A stretch of 43,054 nt of DNA from Lentisphaerota bacterium (GTDB lineage: Bacteria; Verrucomicrobiota; Kiritimatiellia; UBA8416; JAUUYL01), in contig JAUUYL010000012.1 of the NCBI GenBank assembly GCA_030590485.1, positions 1-43,054 on the forward strand, written 5' to 3'. Of this stretch, positions 16,182-24,807 are shown piece by piece. Each line of letters begins with the position of its first letter. Position 1 is the first letter of the stretch. The notes below the pieces were generated by a model. That model worked only from the letters and a program-made list of their open reading frames with translations. It did not search any database and was not told the DNA's origin. Both the position numbers and the translations under genes were made by a program.

Positions 16182-16324
16182 ATGACGTCAATTACTTTTG
16201 CAAAGCTTTTTCGATACGTGAACAAACCAGCTTGATCTTCACGGCTTTTCAGGCTATTTTACCCACAGATTATTCGGAAGACCCAAAGAAATAATACAGT
16301 TTACATGAGGGCTAGAGCGGTTTT

Positions 16325-17716
16325 ATGACTGAAAAGAAAGAACACCCGGAATCATCGATAAGCGTTATGCTAGTCGACGACGACCCAAATATCCGAAAGC
16401 TTATCAGTAAACACCTGAAGCACGAAAGATATGAGGTTCAGTCTTTTGGAAACGCTGAAGACTGTCTGAAAGCATTCAAAAAATCGCCAGTAGATATCGT
16501 TATCACCGATTTGCATTTACCTAAGATGAACGGTATCGAGCTACTCTCTAAAATCAAACAACTGAAAACCATCACGGAGGTTATAATTATTTCTGGAGAT
16601 GCCGATAAAGATGTAGCAATCAATGCGCTGCATCAAGGTGCCTTCGATTTGTTTGAGAAGCCAATTGTAATGAGAAAGATCTCCGCCACTATTCAAAGAA
16701 CCGTGCGATACCAGGATGTTATGCGGAAATGCAACCAGCTTGGCGCGCAGGTTGAGTTGATGACTAATAGAGAAGAGGAGCGATGGAACTGTTTTATCGG
16801 TAATAGCAAAGTGGTCAATGATGTTCTGGCTCAGGTCGATAATCTACAGAAGAACGACAAAATATCGGTGCTCATACGAGGAGAAAGCGGGACAGGAAAG
16901 GAACTAATAGCACATGCCATCCATTACGGCAGCACCAGATCAAAAAAGCCCATTGTGCCGATCAATTGCTCAGCCATACCAGACGAACTTGCAGAGTCAA
17001 TGTTCTTTGGCCACATCAAGGGTTCCTTTACAGGTGCTACGGTTGACAGAAAGGGATGTTTCGAAGAGGCTGATGAAGGAACACTTTTTTTAGATGAGAT
17101 CGGCGATATGCCGCCGGCAATCCAGATAAAATTATTGCGTATTCTCGAAGATGAGATAGTCATGCCTGTGGGCGCAACAAAGGGGCGAAAAGTTAACGTA
17201 AGGATCATCGCAGCAACAAATTCAGATCTGGAACAAAAAGTCTCTGACGGCGAATTCAGGGAGGACCTCTACTACAGACTTGCACGCTTTGCGATCAATA
17301 TACCTCCGTTACGCGACAGAAAGGAAGATATCCCTCTGTTGGTAGATTTCTTTGTCGCAAAAATATCAGGCGAGATGGGCATTGCTACGCCAACAATTAC
17401 TGATCAGTTTCATCATGAGATGAGTAAAAGGTCCTTTGCCGGCAATGTCAGGGAATTACGCAACATGGTGGAGCGCGCAATGATTATTTGCTCAGGCTCA
17501 GAGCTGGATGTCGAGCATCTTTATTCTGCCGGCGATCTCATCGGAGCCAGCTCTTCTACGCCTGCAGTTGGTCTGAGCGACATAAAGATACCTGACGACC
17601 TTAGGGACGCTGAAGTCTGGCTAATCAAGCGAGCGATTGACCGCGCTAACGGCAACATTTCCGAGGCTGCACGAATATTGGGCATCACTCGCGCTAAAAT
17701 ATATCGCCATGTCTAA
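16325..17716 (+). CDS. Sigma-54-dependent response regulator (NtrC family)
   Basis: 463 aa in three domains. The receiver (VDDD at 17-20, phospho-acceptor D62 in IVITDLHLP, K112) is followed by the AAA+ activator: Walker A GESGTGKE 186-193, sigma-54-contacting loop GSFTGA 233-238 (the usual GAFTGA with Ser), Walker B TLFLDE and NVRELRNMVERA. The Fis-type helix-turn-helix GNISEAARILGITRAKIYRH ends the protein almost immediately after the recognition helix. It would drive sigma-54 promoters after phosphorylation, perhaps by the hybrid kinase upstream. No -24/-12 promoter was found in the window, so its targets lie elsewhere. Confidence 0.94.
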   Translation: MTEKKEHPESSISVMLVDDDPNIRKLISKHLKHERYEVQSFGNAEDCLKAFKKSPVDIVITDLHLPKMNGIELLSKIKQLKTITEVIIISGDADKDVAINALHQGAFDLFEKPIVMRKISATIQRTVRYQDVMRKCNQLGAQVELMTNREEERWNCFIGNSKVVNDVLAQVDNLQKNDKISVLIRGESGTGKELIAHAIHYGSTRSKKPIVPINCSAIPDELAESMFFGHIKGSFTGATVDRKGCFEEADEGTLFLDEIGDMPPAIQIKLLRILEDEIVMPVGATKGRKVNVRIIAATNSDLEQKVSDGEFREDLYYRLARFAINIPPLRDRKEDIPLLVDFFVAKISGEMGIATPTITDQFHHEMSKRSFAGNVRELRNMVERAMIICSGSELDVEHLYSAGDLIGASSSTPAVGLSDIKIPDDLRDAEVWLIKRAIDRANGNISEAARILGITRAKIYRHV

Positions 17717-17722
17717 CAGGCC

Positions 17723-17731
17723 TGCTATAAT
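17723..17731 (+). promoter_or_regulatory. Extended -10 promoter of the GH130 gene
   Basis: TGCTATAAT is a perfect extended -10 (TG-n-TATAAT) 38 bp before the GH130 ATG. No good -35 is visible, which is normal for this class. The SD of the gene is AAAGGA at 17757-17762. Confidence 0.5.
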
Positions 17732-17769
17732 ACACGATCATTTATCATCAAGAACGAAAGGATCTGGTT

Positions 17770-18813
17770 ATGATTAAGAAATATGAAGGTAATCCGGTTG
17801 TGAAACCATCAGACGTTAAACCGTCTATAGATGGCTATAAGGTATTAGGTGCGTTTAATCCGGGCGCTATCGCATTTGGCGATGAGATTCTGTTGCTTAT
17901 GCGGACCGCTGAGGGCTGCGAACCGAAAGAAGGCTCTGTACGCGTGCCTGTATATAAGTTTGAGGATGGTAAATCCTGGCCGGATATTATGGAGTTTGAC
18001 CCATCGGATCCGGATGTCGAACTTAAAGATACCAGAGGCGTAGTCTACAAAGGACAGGATTACCTGACGACCATGAGCCATATCAGGATTGCAAGAAGCA
18101 AGGATGGCTTAAACTTTACAATTGATGAACATCCTTTCATCTGCCCGACCGACGAGACCGAACGCTATGGCATCGAGGACGCACGGGTCAGCAAGGTCGA
18201 CGGACGCTATTATCTGAACTACTCAATAGTTTCCAATGATTCCTGGTGCACCGCATTGGCCGTAACCGATGATTTCGTGAACCTTGAACGGCTGGGTATT
18301 ATCTTTCATCCGGAAAATAAGGATGTGGCGATTTTCCCGGAAAAGGTCGGCGGTAAATATGTCGCTCTGCATCGCCCAAACAACTCCGGATTTGGGAAAG
18401 CATCAATCTGGTACGCTGAATCACCTGATCTTCTTCACTGGGGTCAGCACAAATGCCTCCTGAGACCCAGGGATATGAAGTGGGAATCCATGAAGATAGG
18501 GGGCGGTGCACCACCGATCAAGACTGATAAAGGATGGCTGATAATATATCACGGCAAGGGTGACAACAGCATCTACTCTCTCTTTACATTATTGCTGGAC
18601 ATTGATGATCCTTCGAAGATAATCAAGCAGGCTAAAACACCACTGCTGACGCCAACGGAGCCGTATGAGACCGACGGGTTCTTCGGTAATGTTGTTTTCT
18701 CAAATGGCGTAGTAGAAAGGGACGGTAAAGTCTTTATCTATTACGGCGCCGCCGATGAAACGTCATGCGTGGCAGTCACGGATATTGATTATTTGCTTGA
18801 GAGTCTGGAATAA
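17770..18813 (+). CDS. GH130 family beta-mannoside phosphorylase-like protein
   Basis: 347 aa, five-bladed beta-propeller family. The hallmarks are GAFNPGAIAFGDEILLLMRT near the N-terminus, YGIEDARV (about 133-140, acidic pair E136-D137), DVAIFPEKVGGKYVALHRP, and KIGGGAPPIKTDKGWLIIYHG. GH130 enzymes use phosphate to cleave beta-mannosides to mannose-1-phosphate, or hydrolyse some beta-1,2-mannosides. The two Arg and one His phosphate contacts seem present (RT, HRP, YHG), favouring a phosphorylase. No signal peptide, so it acts on imported disaccharides. Monocistronic from its own extended -10 promoter. Confidence 0.88.
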   Translation: MIKKYEGNPVVKPSDVKPSIDGYKVLGAFNPGAIAFGDEILLLMRTAEGCEPKEGSVRVPVYKFEDGKSWPDIMEFDPSDPDVELKDTRGVVYKGQDYLTTMSHIRIARSKDGLNFTIDEHPFICPTDETERYGIEDARVSKVDGRYYLNYSIVSNDSWCTALAVTDDFVNLERLGIIFHPENKDVAIFPEKVGGKYVALHRPNNSGFGKASIWYAESPDLLHWGQHKCLLRPRDMKWESMKIGGGAPPIKTDKGWLIIYHGKGDNSIYSLFTLLLDIDDPSKIIKQAKTPLLTPTEPYETDGFFGNVVFSNGVVERDGKVFIYYGAADETSCVAVTDIDYLLESLE

Positions 18814-18891
18814 AAGAAGAGGGTCTTCTGGAGAATTTGTGGGTGGGTAATGAGGCCGAATGACGGGACTCGGGTGGTTTTGCATGGAAAT

Positions 18892-19028
18892 TAAGCAGTT
18901 GGACTAAGTGTATGAGGAGTAAGTGTCTGCATCCCGACGAATGTCGGGGAACGGGGCTAAGTGTTTGGATATACGATCCCTACACTTAATCTCTACTCTT
19001 AGTCGCTTACCCTTAATCGAACTGCTTA
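18892..19028. repeat. Imperfect inverted repeat with nested hairpin
   Basis: Arm 18892-18912 (TAAGCAGTTGGACTAAGTGTA) pairs with 19008-19028 at 18 of 21 positions. Inside are further TAAGTG/CACTTA words and the perfect CCCGAC-GAAT-GTCGGG hairpin. The transcript could fold into a large branched structure. It may be a non-autonomous repeat element. No coding content is seen. Confidence 0.55.
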
Positions 19029-19148
19029 GTCGATTCAGGACGATCCACAATCCCGACACGAGATAAATTCGCCTATTACCGGCTCTTATTTCTCGTAAAA
19101 AAACCATATTTTTCCCGTCCAACAGTCTTCTCTACCCGCAGATTTGCC

Positions 19149-19167
19149 AGAGGAGCCTCTTTTTTTT
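19149..19167 (+). terminator. Weak terminator-like palindrome plus T-run
   Basis: AGAGGAGCCTCT (19149-19160) is a perfect palindrome running straight into T7. The stem is only four to five pairs, so termination efficiency would be modest. It would separate GH130 transcription from the defence island. Confidence 0.4.
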
Positions 19168-19374
19168 ATGTCGATGAACGTAATGAGCGTGGTGGTTGAG
19201 TCTTAATAGAATCTTGATATTTGATGCTTGTGATCCTGATACCCCCTGACTTTCTCATTATTTGGTTGGGCAAATCTAATGCCTCTTCCCTTGATAGTCA
19301 TTGTCCATTTGTGTAAACTGCACAATCGGGTATGCTTTGTGATGTTCTGAGGGCATTCCCTTAAGGAGTGCTTT

Positions 19375-22056
19375 GTGAAATATGCTGCTGTAGCAAACAA
19401 TGTAAAAAAGCTAGTGGCCGACTTGCCGCCGGAAGACGAGTTCATATTTGAGCTCTTATTGGCGTATGGAATTCCGAAGGCGACCATTTCGCGACTTAAA
19501 AAAGGTCAGCTTAATCTGGCGACAGAGCCCGGCGAAGTATTACTGAAGAAGAAAGTTTGTTTCAAACCTGCAAAGGTCGATTTGTTCTCTGCGATGGAGA
19601 CACTAAAGGCGGCTAAAGGAACGAAATCCAATGATCCGCGCTTTTTGATTGTTACTGATTTTGATCAGATGCTGGCATTGGATTGCAAGGCTGGCGATAC
19701 TCTGGACATCGAAGTAAGAGAACTGGAAACACATTTCGACTTTTTTCTGCCATGGGCGGGGATGGAAAAGACTAAGCTTTCCAACGAGAATCCTGCGGAT
19801 ATCAAGGCAGCCGAGAAGATGGCAAAGCTCTTTGACGTGATCAAGCAGGAAAATCCTGAATATGTGCGGGACAATCCGCACTGGATGAATATTTTCCTGT
19901 CACGCCTGCTCTTCTGTTTATTTGCTGAGGATACCGGTATATTTCCCGAAAACGCTGTCTGTAATGCTGTTGCTTCGCATACCGCTGTGGATGGCTCCGA
20001 CTTAACAGCATTCTTCATGACACTGTTTAATCTACTTGATACCCCTTCGGCCGGGCTCAGGACAGGCGAAGACAGGGACAGTCTCCCTGAGCATCTAAAA
20101 GTCTTTCCGTATGTCAACGGCGGACTATTTCAGGATCATTATCCGTTGCCGCAGTTTTCTGCGAAAGCACGGCGAATGATTATTGAAGCGGGTAAACTCG
20201 ACTGGAAAGATATCAACCCGGACATTTTTGGATCCATGTTTCAGGCTGTAATTGATCCCGAAGAGCGGCACAACCTGGGCCAGCATTACACCTCCGTCAC
20301 TAACATTATGAAAGTGATTGAACCGCTGTTTTTGAATAACTTCAAAGAGGACTTGGAAAAAGCGAGCAATCTGGCGCAAAAGAATATGCGTGCCAAGGCG
20401 TTACATCAGTTGCACGACCGGATCGCCAATGTCAAAATTTTTGACCCAGCCTGTGGATCGGGCAACTTTTTAATTATCGCCTATAAAGAGTTGCGCCGTT
20501 TGGAAATGGAAGTTTTTGAAGGTCTTAACGCTTTCCCTGTTTCGAAGATTACGGTTAATCAGTTTTACGGCATCGAGATCGCCGACTTTGCCTGCGAAAC
20601 CGCGATTCTTGCGCTGTGGCTGGCTGAGCATCAAATGAATCTCGAATATGAAAAGCGATTCAAACAGACACTTACTTCTCTTCCGTTGAAAGACGGAGCA
20701 AATATAGTCTGCGGCAACGCCACTCGCATCGAATGGGAAACTGTCTGTCCGAAGAACGATGGTGATGAAATCTACATCCTTGGAAATCCGCCGTATTTGG
20801 GATACAGCCTCCAAATACCCGCGCAAAAAGCTGATATTGCTTGCGTTTTCTCTGGAATGAAGAACTTTAAGAAACTCGACTATATTTCGTGCTGGTTTCT
20901 CAAAGGTGCTAAATATATTCAACGGGGAAATGCAAAGTTTGCCTTTGTTTCTACCAACTCTATTTGTCAAGGAGAGCAAGCAGGATTGCTCTGGCCTCAC
21001 ATCTTCAACAAGAACCTTGAAATCGCATTTGCACATCAGTCATTTAAGTGGGGGAATAATGCTAAAGGTAATGCTGGGGTTACCTGTATAATTGTAGGGG
21101 TTAGAAACACAACTAGCGAGAATTCAGCATATATATTTACCGAAGGAATTTCAAGGCAAGTTGCCCATATTAATGCTTACTTAACAACCGGTTCCAACGT
21201 CATTGTAGTTAGTCGAAGAACAGCTTTATCTAATCTTCCTCGTATGTTGCGAGGTAATGGACCATCTGATGGTGGGAATCTTATTTTAACGAAAAAAGAA
21301 CACGAAGATTTGCTTGTTGCATACCCTCAATCGGAAGCATTTATCAAACGTTTTAATGGTTCGGACGACTTTATTAACGGTGATTGCAGGTGGTGTTTGT
21401 GGATTGAAGAACACCAAATAAAGCAAGCCTTGCAGATCCCTCCTATCGCAGATCGAGTAGAATGCGTCAAACAAATGAGGTTGCAGAGTCCCAAAGCCGC
21501 GACAAAAGCACTGGCGGCAGTACCTCATAGGTTTGCTGAAATTAGATGTGGGAAATCGGATGCAATTTTAATTCCCAGACATACGGGTGAGAGAAGGCAA
21601 TATATTCCGTTTGGTTTCTTAGATGGGGGTACAATCGTTTCTGATTCGGCTCAGGCAATTTACGATCCCAAACCATGGGTATTCGGCGTGATCGCTTCCG
21701 GCATGCATATGATATGGGTGAGAGCCACGTGTGGTAAGTTAGAGACGCGTATAAGATATTCATCCCAGCTTTGCTACAACACCTTCCCAATCCCGGATTT
21801 GACGGACGGGCAAAAGCAGGCGGTCACGATGCATGTGGGGACTTTGTTGGAAGAGCGGGAAAAGCATCCAGAAAAAACGATGGCACAGCTTTATGATCCC
21901 GATAAAATGCCTGATGGCTTGCGCGGTGCGCATCATCAACTTGACCTCGCTGTTGACCGCATCTACCGCGCCAAGCCCTTCGACTCTGACGAAGAACGCC
22001 TTGAGCATCTTTTTAAACTGTATGAGGAAATGATTGCGAAGGAGCAGTTGGTTTGA
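19375..22056 (+). CDS. MmeI-like class I SAM DNA methyltransferase (N6-adenine type)
   Basis: 893 aa, GTG start with AAGGAG (19363-19368) six nt upstream. The N-terminal part holds RFLIVTDFDQMLALD and FDFFLPWAGMEK, then SRLLFCLFAEDTGIF, VNGGLFQD, and GQHYTSVTNIMKVIEPLFL. The methyltransferase core has motif I FDPACGSGNFL (356-366) and motif IV NPPY (471-474), followed by a target-recognition and C-terminal helical region typical of MmeI-type enzymes. It should methylate adenine in a specific DNA site. In this branch I see no convincing PD-(D/E)XK in the N-terminus, so cleavage is probably delegated to another gene. First gene of the island, all on the same strand. Confidence 0.88.
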   Translation: MKYAAVANNVKKLVADLPPEDEFIFELLLAYGIPKATISRLKKGQLNLATEPGEVLLKKKVCFKPAKVDLFSAMETLKAAKGTKSNDPRFLIVTDFDQMLALDCKAGDTLDIEVRELETHFDFFLPWAGMEKTKLSNENPADIKAAEKMAKLFDVIKQENPEYVRDNPHWMNIFLSRLLFCLFAEDTGIFPENAVCNAVASHTAVDGSDLTAFFMTLFNLLDTPSAGLRTGEDRDSLPEHLKVFPYVNGGLFQDHYPLPQFSAKARRMIIEAGKLDWKDINPDIFGSMFQAVIDPEERHNLGQHYTSVTNIMKVIEPLFLNNFKEDLEKASNLAQKNMRAKALHQLHDRIANVKIFDPACGSGNFLIIAYKELRRLEMEVFEGLNAFPVSKITVNQFYGIEIADFACETAILALWLAEHQMNLEYEKRFKQTLTSLPLKDGANIVCGNATRIEWETVCPKNDGDEIYILGNPPYLGYSLQIPAQKADIACVFSGMKNFKKLDYISCWFLKGAKYIQRGNAKFAFVSTNSICQGEQAGLLWPHIFNKNLEIAFAHQSFKWGNNAKGNAGVTCIIVGVRNTTSENSAYIFTEGISRQVAHINAYLTTGSNVIVVSRRTALSNLPRMLRGNGPSDGGNLILTKKEHEDLLVAYPQSEAFIKRFNGSDDFINGDCRWCLWIEEHQIKQALQIPPIADRVECVKQMRLQSPKAATKALAAVPHRFAEIRCGKSDAILIPRHTGERRQYIPFGFLDGGTIVSDSAQAIYDPKPWVFGVIASGMHMIWVRATCGKLETRIRYSSQLCYNTFPIPDLTDGQKQAVTMHVGTLLEEREKHPEKTMAQLYDPDKMPDGLRGAHHQLDLAVDRIYRAKPFDSDEERLEHLFKLYEEMIAKEQLV

Positions 22057-22167
22057 TGTAGACGATGTTTTTCAGCTTCGTTGCAGACGAAGAGAAAATG
22101 TTTAGTCACCAAAAAGCGCAAGAAATCACAAAAGAAAAGAACCGCGAATGGACGCAGATGGAGAAGC

Positions 22168-24270
22168 ATGAAGATTGATATCTTAAATTGTAACAATATT
22201 GATCAAGGTACTTTCGAAATTCGTGAAAACTGTTTGAACATCAAGTATGCAATAAACGGTACGGGCAAAAGCTCATTGGGAAAGGCTGTTTTCTACTCGG
22301 TTTCTGATAGACTTGAGAAAAAATCACAACTCTTGGAGCTAACACCATTCAAGCATGCGGGAGACCCATCCAATGCGCCGCAGGTCAAAGGAACTGAAGA
22401 GATTTCGAAAGTACGGATATTTGATGAAGCGTATGTGAGCGATTTTATATTTCAGGCCGACGAACTTATCAAAGGCAGTTTTGATATTTTCATCCGAAAT
22501 GAAAATTACGAGAAAGGCTTTCAGGAAATTGAAAGTCAAGTAGAGGCAATAAGAAATCTGCTTGCCGAAGACAAAGACATTGAAGGTCTGATTAAGGATC
22601 TTGCAGAATTGAGTGGTGGGTTTGGTAGGCCAACGAAGAATGGAATTCATGCGTCTAGTGCTCTGTCCAAAGCTTTGAAAGATGGGAATAAGGTTGCCAA
22701 TATTCCGCCTGAGTTGGAGAATTACGCAGAATACATTCAACGGCCCGACAACTTTAAATGGATCAAGTGGCAACAGGACGGTTCGCCATTCATTGATGTG
22801 TCCGAGAATTGTCCGTACTGTGTTGGCAACATCAAGGAAAAGAAAAATACCATTAAAAAAATCACTGAGGTTTATGACTCAAAATCTGTCCAGAACTTAA
22901 ATAAAATGGTCTCAGTTTTTGAGCGCCTCAACAAGTACTTCTCAAATGATACGATTATTATAATTAAAGGCTTTATTGGTAACGCTGACGGGTATACTGA
23001 TGATCAGGTTAGCTTCCTTAGAGAGGTTCGGAACCAAATTGATCGTTTATATAAAAAATTTGTACAGGCACAGAGCATAGGGTTTCACTCCCTAAAGGAT
23101 GTCGACAAAGTTGTCGAGGAATTGAAGACATACACTATTGACCTCAAGTTGTTCTCTCATCTCCAGTCGGAGAGCACTGACAGTAAGGCGAAAGTTGTAA
23201 ATGATTCAATTAAAGTGGTTTTGAGGAAAGCCGGAGAGCTACAAGGAAGCATAAACACGCAGAAACGATTGATTGAAAATCTTGTGGAAGAAAACAGAAA
23301 AGAGATTAATGGCTTTTTGAGGAACGCAGGCTATAGTTACTCGGTGAGCATCAAAGCCAACGAAAGCGGGGAATACCGACTCAAGCTTATACATAATGAC
23401 ATTGATGAGGAAATTTCAAATGTTCGATCGCATCTTAGTTTTGGTGAGAGAAACGCGTTTGCCTTGGTTCTCTTCATGTACGATGTTCTGAAAAGTAGTC
23501 CAGATTTGGTTGTCCTTGATGACCCGATATCCTCATTTGACAAGAATAAGAAGTACGCAATTGTAGAGATGTTATTTAGAAAGAACAGGAGCCTTAGAGG
23601 TAAGACTGTGCTTTTGCTGACACACGACTTTGAACCAATTGTCGACATGGTGCTACATCATTCTGACCGCTTTGAAAAACCATTTGCCTCATTTCTAGAT
23701 AACGCGCACGGAACTCTTGCTGAGACGGAGATTGAGAAAGCTGATATTCGTTCGTTCATAGAAATTAATTACGAAAACATCCAGGTTGCAACCCATTTAC
23801 TTAGCAAATTGGTGTATTTGAGAAGGCTTTTTGAAGTAACCAATGAAAAGGGGCTTGGTTATCATCTGATATCAAACCTATTTCACAAGCGACATAATCC
23901 ACAAATTCCAGAAGATTCCGATATGAGAGATATGACCCCAGAAGAGATTGCCAAAGGAAATGCAGAAGTTTTAAAAGAGATCGATGGCTTTGACTATATG
24001 GCTGCACTTGAAGTTGTACGGGATGATGATCAATTAATTAATTTTTATAAAGCTGCTACCAGCAATTACGAAAAACTTCATATCTACCGAATTTTTCAAG
24101 ATGATAAGCTACGGGTCATTGAGTCCGATGTTATCCGTAAGTTCATAAATGAAGCATTTCATGTAGAGAATGACTACATTTATCAAGTTAGCTCAAGGAA
24201 ATATCAGCTCGTCCCCCAATATGTAATTGATGAATGTGATAAAATTATCGAGGAATATAGAAAGGATTAA
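22168..24270 (+). CDS. AAA_13-type ATPase with CPYC motif (RloC/PrrC-like)
   Basis: 700 aa from ATG 22168 (GGAGAAG upstream); a longer in-frame ORF from 22081 reads through low-complexity spacer and is unlikely. Walker A INGTGKSS is at 29-36, a zinc-hook-like CPYC at 215-218 before a coiled-coil region, signature LSFGERNAF near 422, Walker B VVLDDPISSFD (D451-D452), and switch histidine in LLLTHD (H486). The C-terminus FINEAFHVENDYIYQV is reminiscent of RloC/PtuA-like defence ATPases. Such proteins act as DNA-damage-sensing effectors linked to restriction systems. An anticodon-nuclease site cannot be confirmed by eye. Confidence 0.8.
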   Translation: MKIDILNCNNIDQGTFEIRENCLNIKYAINGTGKSSLGKAVFYSVSDRLEKKSQLLELTPFKHAGDPSNAPQVKGTEEISKVRIFDEAYVSDFIFQADELIKGSFDIFIRNENYEKGFQEIESQVEAIRNLLAEDKDIEGLIKDLAELSGGFGRPTKNGIHASSALSKALKDGNKVANIPPELENYAEYIQRPDNFKWIKWQQDGSPFIDVSENCPYCVGNIKEKKNTIKKITEVYDSKSVQNLNKMVSVFERLNKYFSNDTIIIIKGFIGNADGYTDDQVSFLREVRNQIDRLYKKFVQAQSIGFHSLKDVDKVVEELKTYTIDLKLFSHLQSESTDSKAKVVNDSIKVVLRKAGELQGSINTQKRLIENLVEENRKEINGFLRNAGYSYSVSIKANESGEYRLKLIHNDIDEEISNVRSHLSFGERNAFALVLFMYDVLKSSPDLVVLDDPISSFDKNKKYAIVEMLFRKNRSLRGKTVLLLTHDFEPIVDMVLHHSDRFEKPFASFLDNAHGTLAETEIEKADIRSFIEINYENIQVATHLLSKLVYLRRLFEVTNEKGLGYHLISNLFHKRHNPQIPEDSDMRDMTPEEIAKGNAEVLKEIDGFDYMAALEVVRDDDQLINFYKAATSNYEKLHIYRIFQDDKLRVIESDVIRKFINEAFHVENDYIYQVSSRKYQLVPQYVIDECDKIIEEYRKD

Positions 24271-24522
24271 ATGAATATAAAAGAGATTATTCACTCAGCC
24301 GGATTAAATCGTCACACAATAATAATAGCCGCTCGTGAAAAAGATGGTTCTGTTGAAACGCGCGAGGCAGAACCCTACAGCTATAGGATTAAGGGCGGTA
24401 ATGAGAAGTTTTTCTGCTATGATATATCTAAAAATGGAATACGGAACTTTGCTGTTTCCAATATTATTTCTGTTGAAGAAACCTCGAATGTGTTTGTTCC
24501 CCGCTGGGATATCGAGGTATGA
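24271..24522 (+). CDS. Small WYL-like domain protein
   Basis: 83 aa, starting immediately after the ATPase stop (TAAATG) with AAAGGA as SD. The C-terminal part, EPYSYRIKGGNEKFFCYDI then IRNFAVSNIISVEET, matches the WYL fold pattern (EPY-lr----yl-gyd---iR-F-ldrI). No DNA-binding domain is attached. WYL domains bind ligands such as single-stranded nucleic acid and regulate many defence islands, so a sensor or regulator for the adjacent ATPase is a reasonable inference. Confidence 0.6.
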   Translation: MNIKEIIHSAGLNRHTIIIAAREKDGSVETREAEPYSYRIKGGNEKFFCYDISKNGIRNFAVSNIISVEETSNVFVPRWDIEV

Positions 24523-24544
24523 TTTTTTTTAAGGAGGAATGAAA

Positions 24545-24772
24545 ATGACTACATATAAAAATGTCGGTGGTAATTCAGGCATTGCCGCTTATGAAGTTGA
24601 AAACGACTCGATCACGGTACAATTCAGTGATGGTTCGATCTATCTGTACACTGCCCAGAGTGCTGGGTCAGCCAATATTGAGGAAATGAAGTTGTTAGCT
24701 TCATCAGGGGAAGGGTTAAACAGCTTCATCAATCGATGTGTAAAAACGCGCTATGCAAGCAAGCTGGGGTAG
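24545..24772 (+). CDS. KTSC-like small protein
   Basis: 75 aa; ATG 24545 lies 7 nt after GGAGG (24533-24537), while the in-frame ATG at 24539 is too close to it. The pattern YEVENDSITVQFSDGSIYLYT followed by LLASSGEGLNSFI resembles the KTSC domain (YD--L-V-F--G--Y-Y-----A-S-G--FN--I), although the Lys-Thr-Ser-Cys residues are only partly kept. KTSC proteins are small, often fused to or beside nucleic-acid enzymes, and have no settled function. Island member by position. Confidence 0.6.
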   Translation: MTTYKNVGGNSGIAAYEVENDSITVQFSDGSIYLYTAQSAGSANIEEMKLLASSGEGLNSFINRCVKTRYASKLG

Positions 24773-24807
24773 CAATTCACCGGTACAATTATTAAAAGGA
24801 GTAATTT

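Larger units (their letters stand above)
18814..19374. other. Gene-free 561-bp spacer left of the defence island
   Basis: No ORF here has a family signature or a ribosome site. It holds a long imperfect inverted repeat (18892-19028, listed separately), a CCCGAC/GTCGGG hairpin at about 18932-18947 without a U-run, and three direct and one inverted TAAGTGT words. A terminator-like AGAGGAGCCTCT-T7 element (19149-19167) is also present. The spacer separates the GH130 gene from the methyltransferase and could be the left boundary of the island. No integrase or attachment duplicate is visible. Confidence 0.6.

Noticed and set aside
20470-21036. 188-codon minus-strand ORF
   Set aside because: Antisense to the methyltransferase core motifs, no homology.
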